A stretch of DNA of 58,592 nt from Seohaeicola zhoushanensis (GCF_014656415.1 NZ_BNCJ01000012.1:73398-131989); one strand, 5' to 3'. Positions 1 to 8,989 are shown, numbered from the stretch's first letter. Numbers and translations: made by a program. Notes: generated by a model from the sequence alone, not told the origin.

Positions 1-54
1 AGGCCCCCGATGCGCCCTCATTCAAGGGGCGTCGACCTCGGCAGGTGCGCAAAT

Positions 55-84
55 GAAAAACGGCGGCCCCGAGGGACCGCCGCC
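55..84 (-). terminator. Rho-independent terminator of the acidic-protein gene
   Basis: Read on the minus strand, the GC-rich hairpin GGCGGTCCC-TCG-GGGCCGCC is followed directly by a run of five T. It lies about 20 bases past the stop codon of the upstream minus-strand gene (stop at 105-107). This is a standard intrinsic terminator arrangement. Confidence 0.85.
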
Positions 85-104
85 ATCGCATGTCTTTGCG
101 TTCC

Positions 105-1880
105 TCAGCCCGCCGCGCGGCGGTCGGGGCGGAAGCCGATGTCGTCGGAGGCGGTGAAGCGTCCGCCGCCGGTCTTCTCGATCTTGCCGTCGCGCAGCAG
201 CTGGCCGAAGGTGCGCAGCCCGTCCTCGCGGTTGAACTCCTGGTTCTCGACCTGGCGCAGCTTGCGCATCAGCTGCGGCCGCGAGAACTGCTCCTGCCCC
301 TCGACGAATGAGAGATAGGCGGCAGCGGCTTCGAGCAGCTGCGGCAGCTCGGTCACGCCCTGTTCCTTGGCATATTGGGCGAAACCGTTGTCGTCGTCCT
401 GTTCGTCATCGTCCAGCTCGACTTCCTGCGAGAGGCGGCGCGGACGCACCGGGCCGCGCATCCCTTCTTCGAGGTCGATACGCTGTTCGGCCACCAGCTT
501 CAGCGGTGCCGGGCGCGAGCCGTCGGCCGGGCGCTCGGGGCGCGGTGCGTCGGCACCTGTTACAGGGCGGCGCGGGCGCACCGCGTTGGCGAGGTCATCG
601 CGGTAGGCGTCATCGGTGGCATCGGCGTCGAGATCCTTGCCGGCCGATTTCTCGGCCTTGGCCACCGCCACGGCGGCGCGCAGGGCGCTGTAGGCCGCGC
701 GGCTCGACGAGCTTTCTGGTTCGTCCATGCGCTTTTCGGCATCGGCCATCAGGCGCGAGACATCGGCGCCCGATTCCGACTGGCCGAAGGCGCGGGCGGG
801 GCGTTCGTCCTCTTCGAGGGCCTCTTCCTCCTCGTCGCCTTCCAGCACCGAGGCCAGTTCGCGGGCCAGGTCGGCTTCCTGCTCGGGGCTGAGCGTTGCC
901 GCTTCGGGTTCGTCTTCCTCGACCTCCTCGATATCGCCGGCGGCGATGGCGGCGTCGAGTTCGGCGCGGCGCAGTTTCAGCAGGCGCGGGGCGCCGCCGT
1001 TCTCGTCCTCGCCGAGGATGTTGACGATTTCGTCGTCAGCGTCGTCTTCGAAGCTGTTGTCGTCCTCGCCGATATCCGAGAACAGCCCGCTCGACGCGGC
1101 GGCGGGCGGTTCCTCGTCTTCATCGGTGCCTGCGTCGGCGACGGTATCCTCATCCGCCTCGATGTCCTCGGCGCTGTCTTCCTCGGCCAGGAGCGAATCG
1201 TCTTCCAGCACGAAGTCTTCCTGGGCGCGGGCCAGCGTGGCGACCGATACCGGTTCGTCCTCTTCATAGACCTCGTCGTAGGCATCGTTGGCGCCGGCCT
1301 GTATCCGGTCGAGCGTGGCGGCGATTTCGGCGCCGGCGTCGAGGTCGTCGGCCTCGGCTTCGAGCGCCATGGTGGCGTCGTCGATATCAAGCGCGGCGGT
1401 CAGGTCGCCGATATCGGCGGCAAGCGGCGCCTCGGCGTCGGGGTCTTCGACCAGGCCCTGGGTCGTGGGGTTCTCGGAGACGACGGCGCGGATGCGTTGC
1501 AGCTTGGCGGCGATGCTGTCGCCCGCCGGCGCTTCGGCAACGGGAGCGACAGCCGCCGGTTTGGCGGCGGCCGGCTTCGGCGCGGGTTTCGGGGCGGGCG
1601 CGGGCGCTTCTTCCGCGGGCTGGTAGTCGGTCGCGCGCAGGACGATGCGGTTCGGCTCCTGCCGGCTGCGCACCTGCCGGGTGACTTCCTTCTCGGCGAT
1701 GCGGGCCAGCATCTCGGCGTCGGGCTGCGGCGGTTCAGCGCCGAAGTAGCGGTCATCGGCGGCGAGATCGCGGAAATACTCTGCAATCTCCTTCATCGTG
1801 CCGAAGGAATCCTCGAATCCTTCCAGTGTGCACGAGAACGTTCCGTACGACACGGTCAGGATCTTATTGCTATTCGCCAT
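105..1880 (-). CDS. Long acidic conserved protein of unknown function
   Basis: 591 residues. The start is placed at ATG 1880 (MANSNKILTV) because AGAGGACGAG lies just upstream; an in-frame start 12 codons earlier lacks support. Three parts are visible: a conserved N-terminal segment of about 85 residues (SYGTFSCTLEGF, EIAEYFRDLAADDRYFGAEPP), a long low-complexity middle that is first Pro/Ala-rich and then very rich in Asp and Glu, and a compact C-terminal segment of about 80 residues (LPQLLEAAAAYLSFVEG, QLMRKLRQVE) that looks helical and may be a small winged-helix-like domain. I recall relatives of the N-terminal segment in other Rhodobacterales, where no function is established. There is no signal peptide or membrane segment, so it is probably cytoplasmic. 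It is divergent from thiN and ends in a strong terminator, so it is a single-gene unit. Confidence 0.85.
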   Translation of the reverse strand: MANSNKILTVSYGTFSCTLEGFEDSFGTMKEIAEYFRDLAADDRYFGAEPPQPDAEMLARIAEKEVTRQVRSRQEPNRIVLRATDYQPAEEAPAPAPKPAPKPAAAKPAAVAPVAEAPAGDSIAAKLQRIRAVVSENPTTQGLVEDPDAEAPLAADIGDLTAALDIDDATMALEAEADDLDAGAEIAATLDRIQAGANDAYDEVYEEDEPVSVATLARAQEDFVLEDDSLLAEEDSAEDIEADEDTVADAGTDEDEEPPAAASSGLFSDIGEDDNSFEDDADDEIVNILGEDENGGAPRLLKLRRAELDAAIAAGDIEEVEEDEPEAATLSPEQEADLARELASVLEGDEEEEALEEDERPARAFGQSESGADVSRLMADAEKRMDEPESSSSRAAYSALRAAVAVAKAEKSAGKDLDADATDDAYRDDLANAVRPRRPVTGADAPRPERPADGSRPAPLKLVAEQRIDLEEGMRGPVRPRRLSQEVELDDDEQDDDNGFAQYAKEQGVTELPQLLEAAAAYLSFVEGQEQFSRPQLMRKLRQVENQEFNREDGLRTFGQLLRDGKIEKTGGGRFTASDDIGFRPDRRAAG

Positions 1881-2019
1881 CGGTTGCTCGTCCTCTGCCT
1901 GGGGTCTTGCTGGCATTAACCATGTTCAGAGCGTCAAAAGCGGCCCGAATCTGTGCAATTGAACGTATGATTTTGTGGCCATATTGTGGTGACTCCCTGA
2001 AAATGCGATTAACTTTCGC

Positions 2020-2700
2020 ATGACCCAGAAAATAGTCAGGTCCGAAACGCCGGTGACCCTGGTTGGCGGCGGCAGCGTCGGGCCGGGCGATATCGCCCTT
2101 GCGCTCGACCATGCGCCGTTGCTGGTGGCGGCGGACTCCGGAGCCGGCGCGGCGCTGGAGGCAGGCCACGTTCCGGTTGCCGTGATCGGCGATTTCGACT
2201 CCCTGCGAGCAGCGGACAAGGTGCGTCTTCCTGCGGATCGGCTGTTTCCCGTAGAAGAACAGGATAGCACGGATTTCGACAAGGCGTTGACTCGAATCTC
2301 GGCGCCCCTGGTGCTGGGCGTCGGCTTTCTTGGTGCCAGGGTCGATCATCAACTGGCGGCGTTCAGCACATTGGTGCGGTTTCGCCATCAATCCTGCGTG
2401 CTGATCGGCCAGCACGAGGTGGTCTTTCACCTGCCGCCGCGGCTGGCCTTGCCGACGCGGGCGGGCGACGTGGTCTCATTGTTTCCGATGGCGCGGGTCT
2501 CGGGGCGGTCGACCGGGCTGCTCTGGCCGATCGACGGGCTGATGTTCGAGCCGGCGGGGCGGATCGGCACCTCGAACCGGGCGACTGGCCCGGCGGTGAT
2601 CGAGACCCATGGTCCGGGCCTGCTCGGGATCTTCCCGCGCGAGGCGCTGGGCGATGTGGTCGCGGCGCTCAGATCTCCGGCGGGTGCGGCTCTGCCGTGA
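2020..2700 (+). CDS. thiN: Thiamine diphosphokinase
   Basis: 226 residues, normal length for the family. The enzyme transfers pyrophosphate from ATP to thiamine, giving the coenzyme thiamine diphosphate in the cytoplasm. The family signatures are clear: GGGSVG near residue 16, GDFDSL near residue 63 and DSTDFDKAL near residue 85, which bind ATP, metal and thiamine. It starts at the ATG about 140 bases from the divergent acidic-protein gene, without a strong ribosome binding site. Its last 32 bases overlap the 3' end of the convergent DMT transporter gene. No TPP riboswitch is visible upstream. Confidence 0.9.
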   Translation: MTQKIVRSETPVTLVGGGSVGPGDIALALDHAPLLVAADSGAGAALEAGHVPVAVIGDFDSLRAADKVRLPADRLFPVEEQDSTDFDKALTRISAPLVLGVGFLGARVDHQLAAFSTLVRFRHQSCVLIGQHEVVFHLPPRLALPTRAGDVVSLFPMARVSGRSTGLLWPIDGLMFEPAGRIGTSNRATGPAVIETHGPGLLGIFPREALGDVVAALRSPAGAALP

Positions 2701-3676
2701 GGTGCGGCTCGTCGACCCGGCGCGCGGCGGCCGCGCGCGCCAGCCGGCCTTCGCGCAGCACGATGTAGAGCCCGGCGGCGATGGTCACGCTGATGCCGAG
2801 CGCCGAGAGGCGGTTGGGCAGGTCGTGGAACACCAGCCAGCCGATCAGCGTGGCGACCGGGATCTCGAGATACTGCATCGGCGCCAGGGTGGCCGAGGGC
2901 GCATAGCGCAGCGACCAGGTCATCAGCAGGTGTGCGACGCTGCCCAGCACGCCGATGGTCAGCAGCAGCGCCCATTCGCGCCCGTCCGGCGTGACGAGTT
3001 CCAGCGGCGTCCAGCCCATGCGTTCGCCCAGGAGAACCACCGGGGCGAGGATCGCCACCGCCATCCCGCCGCTGACCGCCTGCAGGCCGACCGGATCGGT
3101 CTGCTTGGCGATCTGCCGCGTCACCAGCATGAAGAAGGCGAAGTTGAACGCCACCGCCACCGGCAGCAGCGCCGGCCAGCCGACCGAGGCAAAGCTCGGC
3201 TGGATCACCATCAGCGTGCCGACGAAACCCACCGCGCAGGCGATCAGGCGGCGCGAGCCGACCTCTTCGCCAAGCACGTATTTGCCGAGCAGCAGCATGA
3301 TGAAGGGCATGACGAAGGCGATGGCGACGGCATCGGCCAGCGGCAGGTATTGCAGCGCGGTGAACATCGCGCCGATGCCGAGGATATGCAGCAGGGTGCG
3401 CAGCATGGTCAGGCGCAGCACCCGACCCGACATCCGCCAGGCGCGGCGGCCAAGCCAGATCAGCGGGAGCAGAACTGCGACCTGTACGGCGAAACGGAAC
3501 AGCAAAAGCTGGCCAAGGGGGATACTCTGACCGATCAGCTTGGCCACCGCGTCGCCCATGGGGGCGACGACGCAAAAGCCCAGCATCAGCAGAACCCCGA
3601 GAACTGGGCGATCCACATTCATATTCAGAACGCTAGATGCGCGTATCGGAACACGCAACAGTTGAGTGAGGGGCAT
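2669..3676 (-). CDS. DMT-family (EamA) membrane transporter
   Basis: 335 residues with about ten hydrophobic segments in two EamA-like halves; the second half contains the usual turn in YLEIPVATLIGWLVFHD. These proteins export or import small metabolites across the inner membrane; the substrate cannot be read from sequence. Related alphaproteobacterial proteins include S-adenosylmethionine importers and amino-acid exporters. I chose the ATG at 3676 because AAGAGA precedes it; a second ATG at 3622 (MNVDRPVLG) has no visible binding site. The 3' end overlaps the convergent thiN by 32 bases. Confidence 0.85.
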   Translation of the reverse strand: MPLTQLLRVPIRASSVLNMNVDRPVLGVLLMLGFCVVAPMGDAVAKLIGQSIPLGQLLLFRFAVQVAVLLPLIWLGRRAWRMSGRVLRLTMLRTLLHILGIGAMFTALQYLPLADAVAIAFVMPFIMLLLGKYVLGEEVGSRRLIACAVGFVGTLMVIQPSFASVGWPALLPVAVAFNFAFFMLVTRQIAKQTDPVGLQAVSGGMAVAILAPVVLLGERMGWTPLELVTPDGREWALLLTIGVLGSVAHLLMTWSLRYAPSATLAPMQYLEIPVATLIGWLVFHDLPNRLSALGISVTIAAGLYIVLREGRLARAAAARRVDEPHLTAEPHPPEI

Positions 3677-3798
3677 CGCGTTTCTCTTGCTTGACCGCGC
3701 CCGAGCAACCCTTCTGGAAAGTCTCGCGGCGATGGTTAAGGTGTGAAGGTGAGGGAATGCGCCGGGCCGGTCTGGTGGCGGCGCGAAGGGAGGAAAGA

Positions 3799-4716
3799 AT
3801 GGAAAAGATCGGGTTCATCGGCCTCGGCCGAATGGGGCTGCCAATGGCGTCGAACATGGTGAAGAAGGGGTTCTCCCTCATCGTGCATGACATCAACGGC
3901 GCGGCGGTCGATACGCTGGTCGACCTTGGCGCGGACCGGGGCGAGAGCGTGGCCGGTGTGGCGGCGCAGGCTGATATCATCATCACCATGCTGCCGAACT
4001 CGGCCATCGTGACACAGGTGATCGAGGGGCCCGAGGGCATCCTGTCGGCGGCCCGTCCGGGCGCGCTGGTAATGGACATGAGCACGGTCTCGCCGGAAAC
4101 CACTGATTCCGCGGCCCGCGCCTGCAAGGCCAAGGGCCTGGGCTTTGTCGACGCGCCGGTCGGGCGGCTTGCCAGCCACGCCGACGCCGGGCAGTCGCTG
4201 TTCATGGTCGGCGCATCGGAGGCCGACTTCCAGCGGGTGAAGCCGGCGATGGAGGCGATGGGCACCACGATCTATCACTGCGGCGACTGCGGCGCCGGCA
4301 CGCGGACGAAGATCGTCAACAACTTCCTCGCGGTCTCGCTCTGCCAGCTCAACGCCGAGGCGCTGACGCTGGCGCAAGGTTTCGGGCTCGATCTGGAAAG
4401 CACGCTGGACGTGCTTCACGGGACCACGGCGACCAACGGTCAGCTCAAGGTCAACTGGGCCTCGAAATGCCTGATCGGCGATACCAAGCCGGGCTTCACC
4501 ATCGACCTCGCGCACAAGGACCTGACGCTGGTGGTCGAGAGCGCCAATGTCGCCAAGGTGCCGATGCCGATGGCGGCGGCCGCGCGTGAGTCCTTCTCGC
4601 AGGCGCGCGCCCGTGGCTTCGGCGGCACCGATTTCTCGGGGATGCTCGACGCCGCCTGCGACGCCAACGGCCTGACCCCGCCGCGCCTGCCCCACAACTC
4701 GCGCCACAGGGTATGA
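3799..4716 (+). CDS. Beta-hydroxyacid dehydrogenase family reductase, sulfolactaldehyde-reductase-like
   Basis: 305 residues. The N-terminus is a Rossmann fold (GFIGLGRMGLPMASN, residues 5-19), and the C-terminal helical domain is typical of the 3-hydroxyisobutyrate dehydrogenase family. It resembles E. coli YihU (3-sulfolactaldehyde reductase) more than ordinary HIBADH: VGRLASHADAG with Arg123, KIVNN with the catalytic Lys171 and Asn174, and FTIDLAHKDL near 233. The start is the ATG preceded by GGGAGGAAAG; longer in-frame starts lack this. It is the first gene of a tight operon with the two ThDP-enzyme subunits that follow (3-base gap). That context supports a C3-sulfonate substrate, but another 3-hydroxyacid or semialdehyde is possible. 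Confidence 0.8.
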   Translation: MEKIGFIGLGRMGLPMASNMVKKGFSLIVHDINGAAVDTLVDLGADRGESVAGVAAQADIIITMLPNSAIVTQVIEGPEGILSAARPGALVMDMSTVSPETTDSAARACKAKGLGFVDAPVGRLASHADAGQSLFMVGASEADFQRVKPAMEAMGTTIYHCGDCGAGTRTKIVNNFLAVSLCQLNAEALTLAQGFGLDLESTLDVLHGTTATNGQLKVNWASKCLIGDTKPGFTIDLAHKDLTLVVESANVAKVPMPMAAAARESFSQARARGFGGTDFSGMLDAACDANGLTPPRLPHNSRHRV

Positions 4717-4719
4717 CCG

Positions 4720-5238
4720 ATGAGTGAGAACCAATGGCAGGACGAGATCTACCGCGTCCTGAAAAGCCACGACGTGCGCCACATCGCCTATGTCCCCGAC
4801 GCGGGCCATTCGGCGGCGATCAAGCTGGCCGAGGCCGACAACGAGATGACCTCGCTGGTGCTCACGACCGAGGAGGAAGGCATCGGCTATCTCGCCGGGG
4901 TCCATCTCGGCGGGCAGCGCGGCGCGCTGCTGATCCAGTCCTCGGGCGTGGGCAATTGCATCAACACGCTGGCGCTGAACCAGATGGCGCGCATTCCGCT
5001 GCTGATGGTGGTGACGATGCGCGGCGACTGGGCCGAGTTCAATCCCTGGCAGAACCCGATGGGGCAGGCGACCGAAACGGTCCTGCGCAGCATGGGCGTG
5101 CTGACCTGGCGCGCGGATGCGCCGCAGGACGTGGTGCCGCTGCTGAACGGCGCCGCGGGCATGGCCTTCAACGGCGACCAGGCCTGCGCGCTGCTGCTGG
5201 GCCAGCGACTGATCGGAGAGAAGAAATGGGTGAAGTGA
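4720..5238 (+). CDS. Sulfopyruvate decarboxylase alpha-like subunit (ThDP PYR domain)
   Basis: 172 residues, the size of ComD. It is the pyrimidine-binding half of a split thiamine-diphosphate decarboxylase: DEIYRVLKSHDVRHIAYVPD at the start, the glutamates at residues 51-53 (TTEEEGIGYLAG) that would activate ThDP, and SSGVGNCINTLAL near 80. ComDE converts 3-sulfopyruvate to sulfoacetaldehyde and CO2. Phosphonopyruvate decarboxylase is closely related but normally a single chain, so the split form argues for ComDE. It lies 3 bases after the reductase gene and overlaps the beta subunit gene by 13 bases, so a heteromer is expected. Confidence 0.8.
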   Translation: MSENQWQDEIYRVLKSHDVRHIAYVPDAGHSAAIKLAEADNEMTSLVLTTEEEGIGYLAGVHLGGQRGALLIQSSGVGNCINTLALNQMARIPLLMVVTMRGDWAEFNPWQNPMGQATETVLRSMGVLTWRADAPQDVVPLLNGAAGMAFNGDQACALLLGQRLIGEKKWVK

Positions 5239-5813
5239 CCGTTCTGGACCGCCGCGCGGCGGTGGCGACCCTGCTGGAGGGGCGCAGGGACATGCTGGTT
5301 GTGACCGGCCTCGGCTCGGCCTCCTATGACGTGATGGCAGCCGGCGACCATGCGATGAACTATTATCTCTGGGCGGCTATGGGCTCGGCCATGACAGTGG
5401 GTCTCGGGCTGGCGATGACGCAGCCCGACAAGTCGGTGCTGGTCATAACCGGCGATGGCGAGGCGTTGATGGGTTTCGGCGCGCTGGCGACCATCGCCGT
5501 CAAGGCCCCGCGCAACCTGACCATCGCGGTGCTCGACAACGGGCATTTCGGTGAGACCGGGATGCAGGAGAGCCATGCGGCGCGGGGCATCGAGCTGGAC
5601 CGGGTGGCCGAGGCCTGCACCTTCCCCCGCACCCTGCGGATCACGACGATGGAGGAGGTCGAAGTTCTGCGCGGGCATGTTGCCGCCCGTGACGCCCTGA
5701 CGCTCGCCTCGGTCAAGATCCGCGCCGACAACCCGCCCCGCGTTTTGCCGCCGCGTGACGGCCCCTACATCAAGAACCGCTTCCGCGAGGCGCTTGGGTT
5801 CAGTCCGATCTGA
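5226..5813 (+). CDS. Sulfopyruvate decarboxylase beta-like subunit (ThDP PP domain)
   Basis: 195 residues. It is the pyrophosphate-binding half of the ThDP enzyme: GDGEALMGFGALATI with the metal-binding GDG at residues 76-78 and Asn105 in VLDNGHFGETG complete the GDG-X25-30-N signature. The start is the ATG at 5226, 11 bases before the comD-like stop codon, preceded by GGAGAGAAGAA. The same reading frame stays open far upstream inside the comD-like gene, but that extension is a shadow. Together with the preceding gene it should form an active sulfopyruvate (or phosphonopyruvate) decarboxylase. The gene ends 4 bases before the convergent sdaA stop. Confidence 0.8.
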   Translation: MGEVTVLDRRAAVATLLEGRRDMLVVTGLGSASYDVMAAGDHAMNYYLWAAMGSAMTVGLGLAMTQPDKSVLVITGDGEALMGFGALATIAVKAPRNLTIAVLDNGHFGETGMQESHAARGIELDRVAEACTFPRTLRITTMEEVEVLRGHVAARDALTLASVKIRADNPPRVLPPRDGPYIKNRFREALGFSPI

Positions 5814-5816
5814 GCC

Positions 5817-7190
5817 TTAGCAGTTCGGCACGTTGACGGCGAGGCCGCCGAGCGAGGTTTCCTTGTATTTCGCGCTCATGTCCTCGCCGGTCTGGCGCAT
5901 CGTCTCGATGCAGGCGTCGAGCGGGACCAGGTGGGTGCCGTCGCCGCGCAGGGCGAGGCTGGCGGCGCTGACGGCCTTGATCGCGCCGAGGCCGTTGCGC
6001 TCGATGCAGGGCACCTGAACCAGCCCCTTCACCGGGTCGCATGTCATGCCGAGGTGATGCTCGAGTGCGATCTCGGCGGCGTTCTCGACCTGGGCGGGGG
6101 TGCCCCCCATCACCGCGCAGAGGCCCGCCGCCGCCATGGCGCTGGCGCTGCCGACCTCGGCCTGGCAGCCGGCCTCGGCGCCGGAGATCGAGGCGTTGTA
6201 TTTGACCAGCCCGCCGATGGCGGCGGCTGTCAGCAGGAAGTCCTCGACATGCGATTTCGAGGCGCCGGGCACGTGGTCGAGGTAGTAGCGCAGCACCGCC
6301 GGCACCACGCCCGCCGCGCCGTTGGTCGGGGCGGTGACGACCTGGCCGCCGGCGGCGTTCTCCTCGTTCACCGCCATGGCATAGGCGCTCATCCAGTCGT
6401 TGATCGAATGCGGCGGCGTCAGGTTCAGCCCGCGCTCGGCCAGCAGCGCCTCGTGGATCGCCTTGGCCCGCCGCTTGACCTGCAGCCCGCCCGGCAGGGT
6501 GCCGTCGCTGGTCAGCCCCCGGTCGATGCAGTCGTTCATCACCTGCCAGATCCGCGCCGTGCCTGCCTTCAGGTTGGTCTCGCCGTTGCGCGACACCTCG
6601 TTGGCGCGCTTCATGCCAGCGATGGTCTTGCCAGAGGTACGGGCCATCTCGAGCATCTCGGCGGCGGACTTGAAGGGGAAGGGGACCGGGGCGCCCTCGT
6701 CGGTGGCCTTGCCGGCGGCCAGTTCCTCCTCGGTCATCACGAAGCCGCCGCCGATGGAGTAGTAGACCTGGCTCAGGATCACGTCGCCCTGGGCGTCGGT
6801 GGCCATCAGGATCATGCCGTTGGCATGGCCCGGCAGCGCGCGGTCGTAGTCGAAGACCAGGTCGGTTGCCGGGTTGAACCGCAACGCCGGAAGGCCCTCG
6901 GGCGTGACCTGGTGGGTGGCCTTGATCTCGGCCAGGGCCTTGGCGGCCTTGTCGGCGTCATAGGTCGCAGGCTCGAACCCGGCGAGGCCGAGGATGGTGG
7001 CGCGGTCGGTGGCATGGCCCACCCCGGTGAAGGCGAGCGAGCCGTGCAGGCTGGCGCGCAGCCCGGCGAAGGAGAAGGGCGCGGCGCGCATCTTGTCGAG
7101 GAACCGCGCGGCGGCGACCATCGGTCCCATGGTATGCGAGGAGGAGGGGCCGATGCCGACCTTGAACATGTCGAAGACGGAGAGAAACAT
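5817..7190 (-). CDS. sdaA: L-serine ammonia-lyase, iron-sulfur type
   Basis: 457 residues, full length for the single-chain enzyme that deaminates L-serine to pyruvate and ammonia using a [4Fe-4S] cluster. The N-terminal beta domain has [13 protein letters not shown] (residues 11-23), and the catalytic alpha domain has [30 protein letters not shown] and [12 protein letters not shown]. The conserved cysteines that ligate the cluster fall in the last motifs. The ATG at 7190 overlaps the stop of the upstream GST gene as TGATG, so translation is probably coupled. It could feed pyruvate from serine, and it is convergent with the ComE-like gene. Confidence 0.95.
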   Translation of the reverse strand: MFLSVFDMFKVGIGPSSSHTMGPMVAAARFLDKMRAAPFSFAGLRASLHGSLAFTGVGHATDRATILGLAGFEPATYDADKAAKALAEIKATHQVTPEGLPALRFNPATDLVFDYDRALPGHANGMILMATDAQGDVILSQVYYSIGGGFVMTEEELAAGKATDEGAPVPFPFKSAAEMLEMARTSGKTIAGMKRANEVSRNGETNLKAGTARIWQVMNDCIDRGLTSDGTLPGGLQVKRRAKAIHEALLAERGLNLTPPHSINDWMSAYAMAVNEENAAGGQVVTAPTNGAAGVVPAVLRYYLDHVPGASKSHVEDFLLTAAAIGGLVKYNASISGAEAGCQAEVGSASAMAAAGLCAVMGGTPAQVENAAEIALEHHLGMTCDPVKGLVQVPCIERNGLGAIKAVSAASLALRGDGTHLVPLDACIETMRQTGEDMSAKYKETSLGGLAVNVPNC

Positions 7191-7894
7191 CAGGTGGCAG
7201 ATCCTTCGGGTGGCGTGGCGAGGCGCGGGGCGGTGAAGGGCGTCGGGCCGAGACCCTCGGCGATATCGGCATTGCATGTCGCGGGGCGGGTTTCCAGCGC
7301 GGCGAGCAGTTCGGCAAGGGCAGGGGTGTCGGCGAGGCGGAACCAGCTGCGGTCGTGGGCGCTGGGATAGATCGCCATCCAGCGCATCATGCAGGCGAGA
7401 TACCAGCAGAGCCCGGTTGGCGCATCGGGGTCGAGCCACCGGGGGCGCGCGGCGGCAAGCGCGTCGAGATGGCCGAGATGGGTGGCAAGGCGGGTCTGTA
7501 TGTGGCGCACCAGCGTAGCCTGTGCATCGGCATCCTCGCCGATGTAGAGCGACGGGTAGAAGGTCATCCGCATGTCGGCGTGCAGCGTGTTGGAGGCGAA
7601 GAAGAGCCACTTGAGGTAGGCGCCGCGATCCGCGTCCTGCGGGGCGGGGCCATGCCCGTGGCGGTCGCCCAGCCAGAGCAGGATCGCCGCCGTCTCGAAC
7701 AGCGCGCCCTCGGGCGTTTCCAACACCGGGATCAGACCGTTGGGATTGAGCTGTAGATAGCCCGGCGCCTTGTGGCCGCGTGTCGCGCGGTCGACCAGCG
7801 CGGTCTCGTAGGGAAGGCCGTGCTCTTCCAGCGTCAGCCGGATCACCAGCGAGGCGTTGTCGGGGGCGTAGTGGAGGCGGTAGGGCGGGCGCAT
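7190..7894 (-). CDS. Glutathione S-transferase family protein
   Basis: 234 residues with a thioredoxin-fold N-terminal domain: YRLHYAPDNASLVIRLTLEEHGLPYE, then LNPNGLIPVLETPEGALFETAAILLWL, where the cis-Pro and the E-T/S glutathione-binding pair are evident. The rest is an all-helical C-terminal domain. It would conjugate or reduce substrates with glutathione in the cytoplasm; the substrate is not predictable. The start is the only good in-frame ATG, without a clear ribosome binding site. It is coupled by TGATG to sdaA, and a glutathione reductase gene lies 1.2 kb away. Confidence 0.85.
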   Translation of the reverse strand: MRPPYRLHYAPDNASLVIRLTLEEHGLPYETALVDRATRGHKAPGYLQLNPNGLIPVLETPEGALFETAAILLWLGDRHGHGPAPQDADRGAYLKWLFFASNTLHADMRMTFYPSLYIGEDADAQATLVRHIQTRLATHLGHLDALAAARPRWLDPDAPTGLCWYLACMMRWMAIYPSAHDRSWFRLADTPALAELLAALETRPATCNADIAEGLGPTPFTAPRLATPPEGSAT

Positions 7895-8138
7895 GTCGGG
7901 TTGATAGCCTGTTTGCCGCGCCGGTTTGAGCCAGATACGACATATTGCAGCGGTTTTCGCACCGGGACCGTGTATCGGTGGTCGGCCCTGCCGGGCGGCG
8001 AGGGGCTGCCGGTCCTGCTGACAAGCGCCGCTTGTCGCGTCCAAGCCGACAGAACTGTGGCCGCGGGGCAGGTTCCCCCCTCGCTCCGGCGCGCCAACTC
8101 TTCTATAACCGCCGTCGAAACCATCGGGAGACGGCCTC

Positions 8139-8927
8139 ATGCGCGGAACGCTTTCACCTATCGACAAGGCGAAATACGCGGCTGCCCGCCGGGCGGCCGA
8201 CCTGGTCGAGGATGGTATGCGCGTGGGGCTCGGCACCGGTTCGACCGCAGCCTGGCTGGTGCGCTGCCTGGGCGAGATGGTGCGCGAGGATGGTCTCAAG
8301 ATCCGTGGCGTGCCGACCTCGTCGCGCACCGCTGCGCTGGCGCGAGAGGTGGGGATCAACGTCATCAGCCTCGACGAGGCGCGCTGGCTCGACATCACCA
8401 TCGACGGGGCTGACGAGTTCGATGGCAACCTCAACCTCATCAAGGGCGGCGGCGGCGCGCTGCTGCAGGAGAAGATCGTCGCGGCTGCTTCGGACATGAT
8501 GGTGGTGATCGCGGACGCCGGGAAGGAAGTCGGGACGCTGGGGGCCTTTCCGCTGCCGATCGAGGTGATCCCCTTCGGCTGGCAGACCACCCAGGCGCTG
8601 GTCGAGGAGACGCTGATCTCGCTCGACGTGCTCGGCCGCCAGACCACGCTGCGGATGAACGGGGCCAAGCCCTTTGTGACGGACGAGGGCAACTACATCC
8701 TCGACCTGCATCTGCAGCGCATCGGCAACCCGCGCCAGATGGCGCTGGTCATCAACCAGATGCCCGGCGTGGTCGAGAACGGGCTGTTCATCGACATCTG
8801 CGACCTGGTCTGCATCGGTCACGGCGACGGCCGGGTCGAGATGCGCGACATCCACAAGGGCACGATCGAGCAGGAGCGGGTCGAGTTCGTCGAGACCGAG
8901 AACCTGTTCAGCGACCTCTACGACTGA
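8139..8927 (+). CDS. rpiA: Ribose-5-phosphate isomerase A
   Basis: 262 residues. It interconverts ribose 5-phosphate and ribulose 5-phosphate in the pentose phosphate and Calvin-type pathways. RpiA signatures are present: GLGTGSTAAW (residues 30-39), DGADEFDGNLNLIKGGGGALLQEK (around 88-110, containing the catalytic acidic and lysine residues) and the G-DGRVEMR region near the end. GGGAGA lies 9 bases before the ATG, and TATAAC at about 8103-8108 could be the -10 element. It is divergent from the GST gene across a 244-base region. Confidence 0.95.
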   Translation: MRGTLSPIDKAKYAAARRAADLVEDGMRVGLGTGSTAAWLVRCLGEMVREDGLKIRGVPTSSRTAALAREVGINVISLDEARWLDITIDGADEFDGNLNLIKGGGGALLQEKIVAAASDMMVVIADAGKEVGTLGAFPLPIEVIPFGWQTTQALVEETLISLDVLGRQTTLRMNGAKPFVTDEGNYILDLHLQRIGNPRQMALVINQMPGVVENGLFIDICDLVCIGHGDGRVEMRDIHKGTIEQERVEFVETENLFSDLYD

Positions 8928-8951
8928 ACCCTCCGCCAGGGTGGGGCGCTT

Positions 8952-8989
8952 CCCTCTCCCCTCGGGGGAGAGGGTCAGGGTGAGGGGGC
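8952..8989. repeat. REP-like GGGGAGAGGGTCAGGGTGAGGGG element
   Basis: A perfect 10-bp hairpin (CCCTCTCCCC, loop TCG, GGGGAGAGGG) is followed by TCAGGGTGAGGGGG, 25 bases after the rpiA stop. This motif, with its characteristic tail, is a widespread intergenic repeat in proteobacteria. There is no T-run, so it may act as a transcript 3' end or simply be a repeat. Confidence 0.6.

Noticed and set aside
375-1919. 514-codon plus-strand open frame opposite the acidic-protein gene
   Set aside because: It is the antisense of a gene with a clear start, binding site and terminator; in very high-GC DNA long antisense frames are expected, and the translation has no family features.
4734-5225. Long in-frame extension upstream of the ComE-like start
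   Set aside because: It lies inside the ComD-like gene in another frame; the family N-terminus and a ribosome binding site are at 5226.
5931-7370. 479-codon plus-strand frame over sdaA
   Set aside because: Antisense of an unmistakable serine dehydratase; the His/Gly/Arg-rich translation is typical of a shadow frame.
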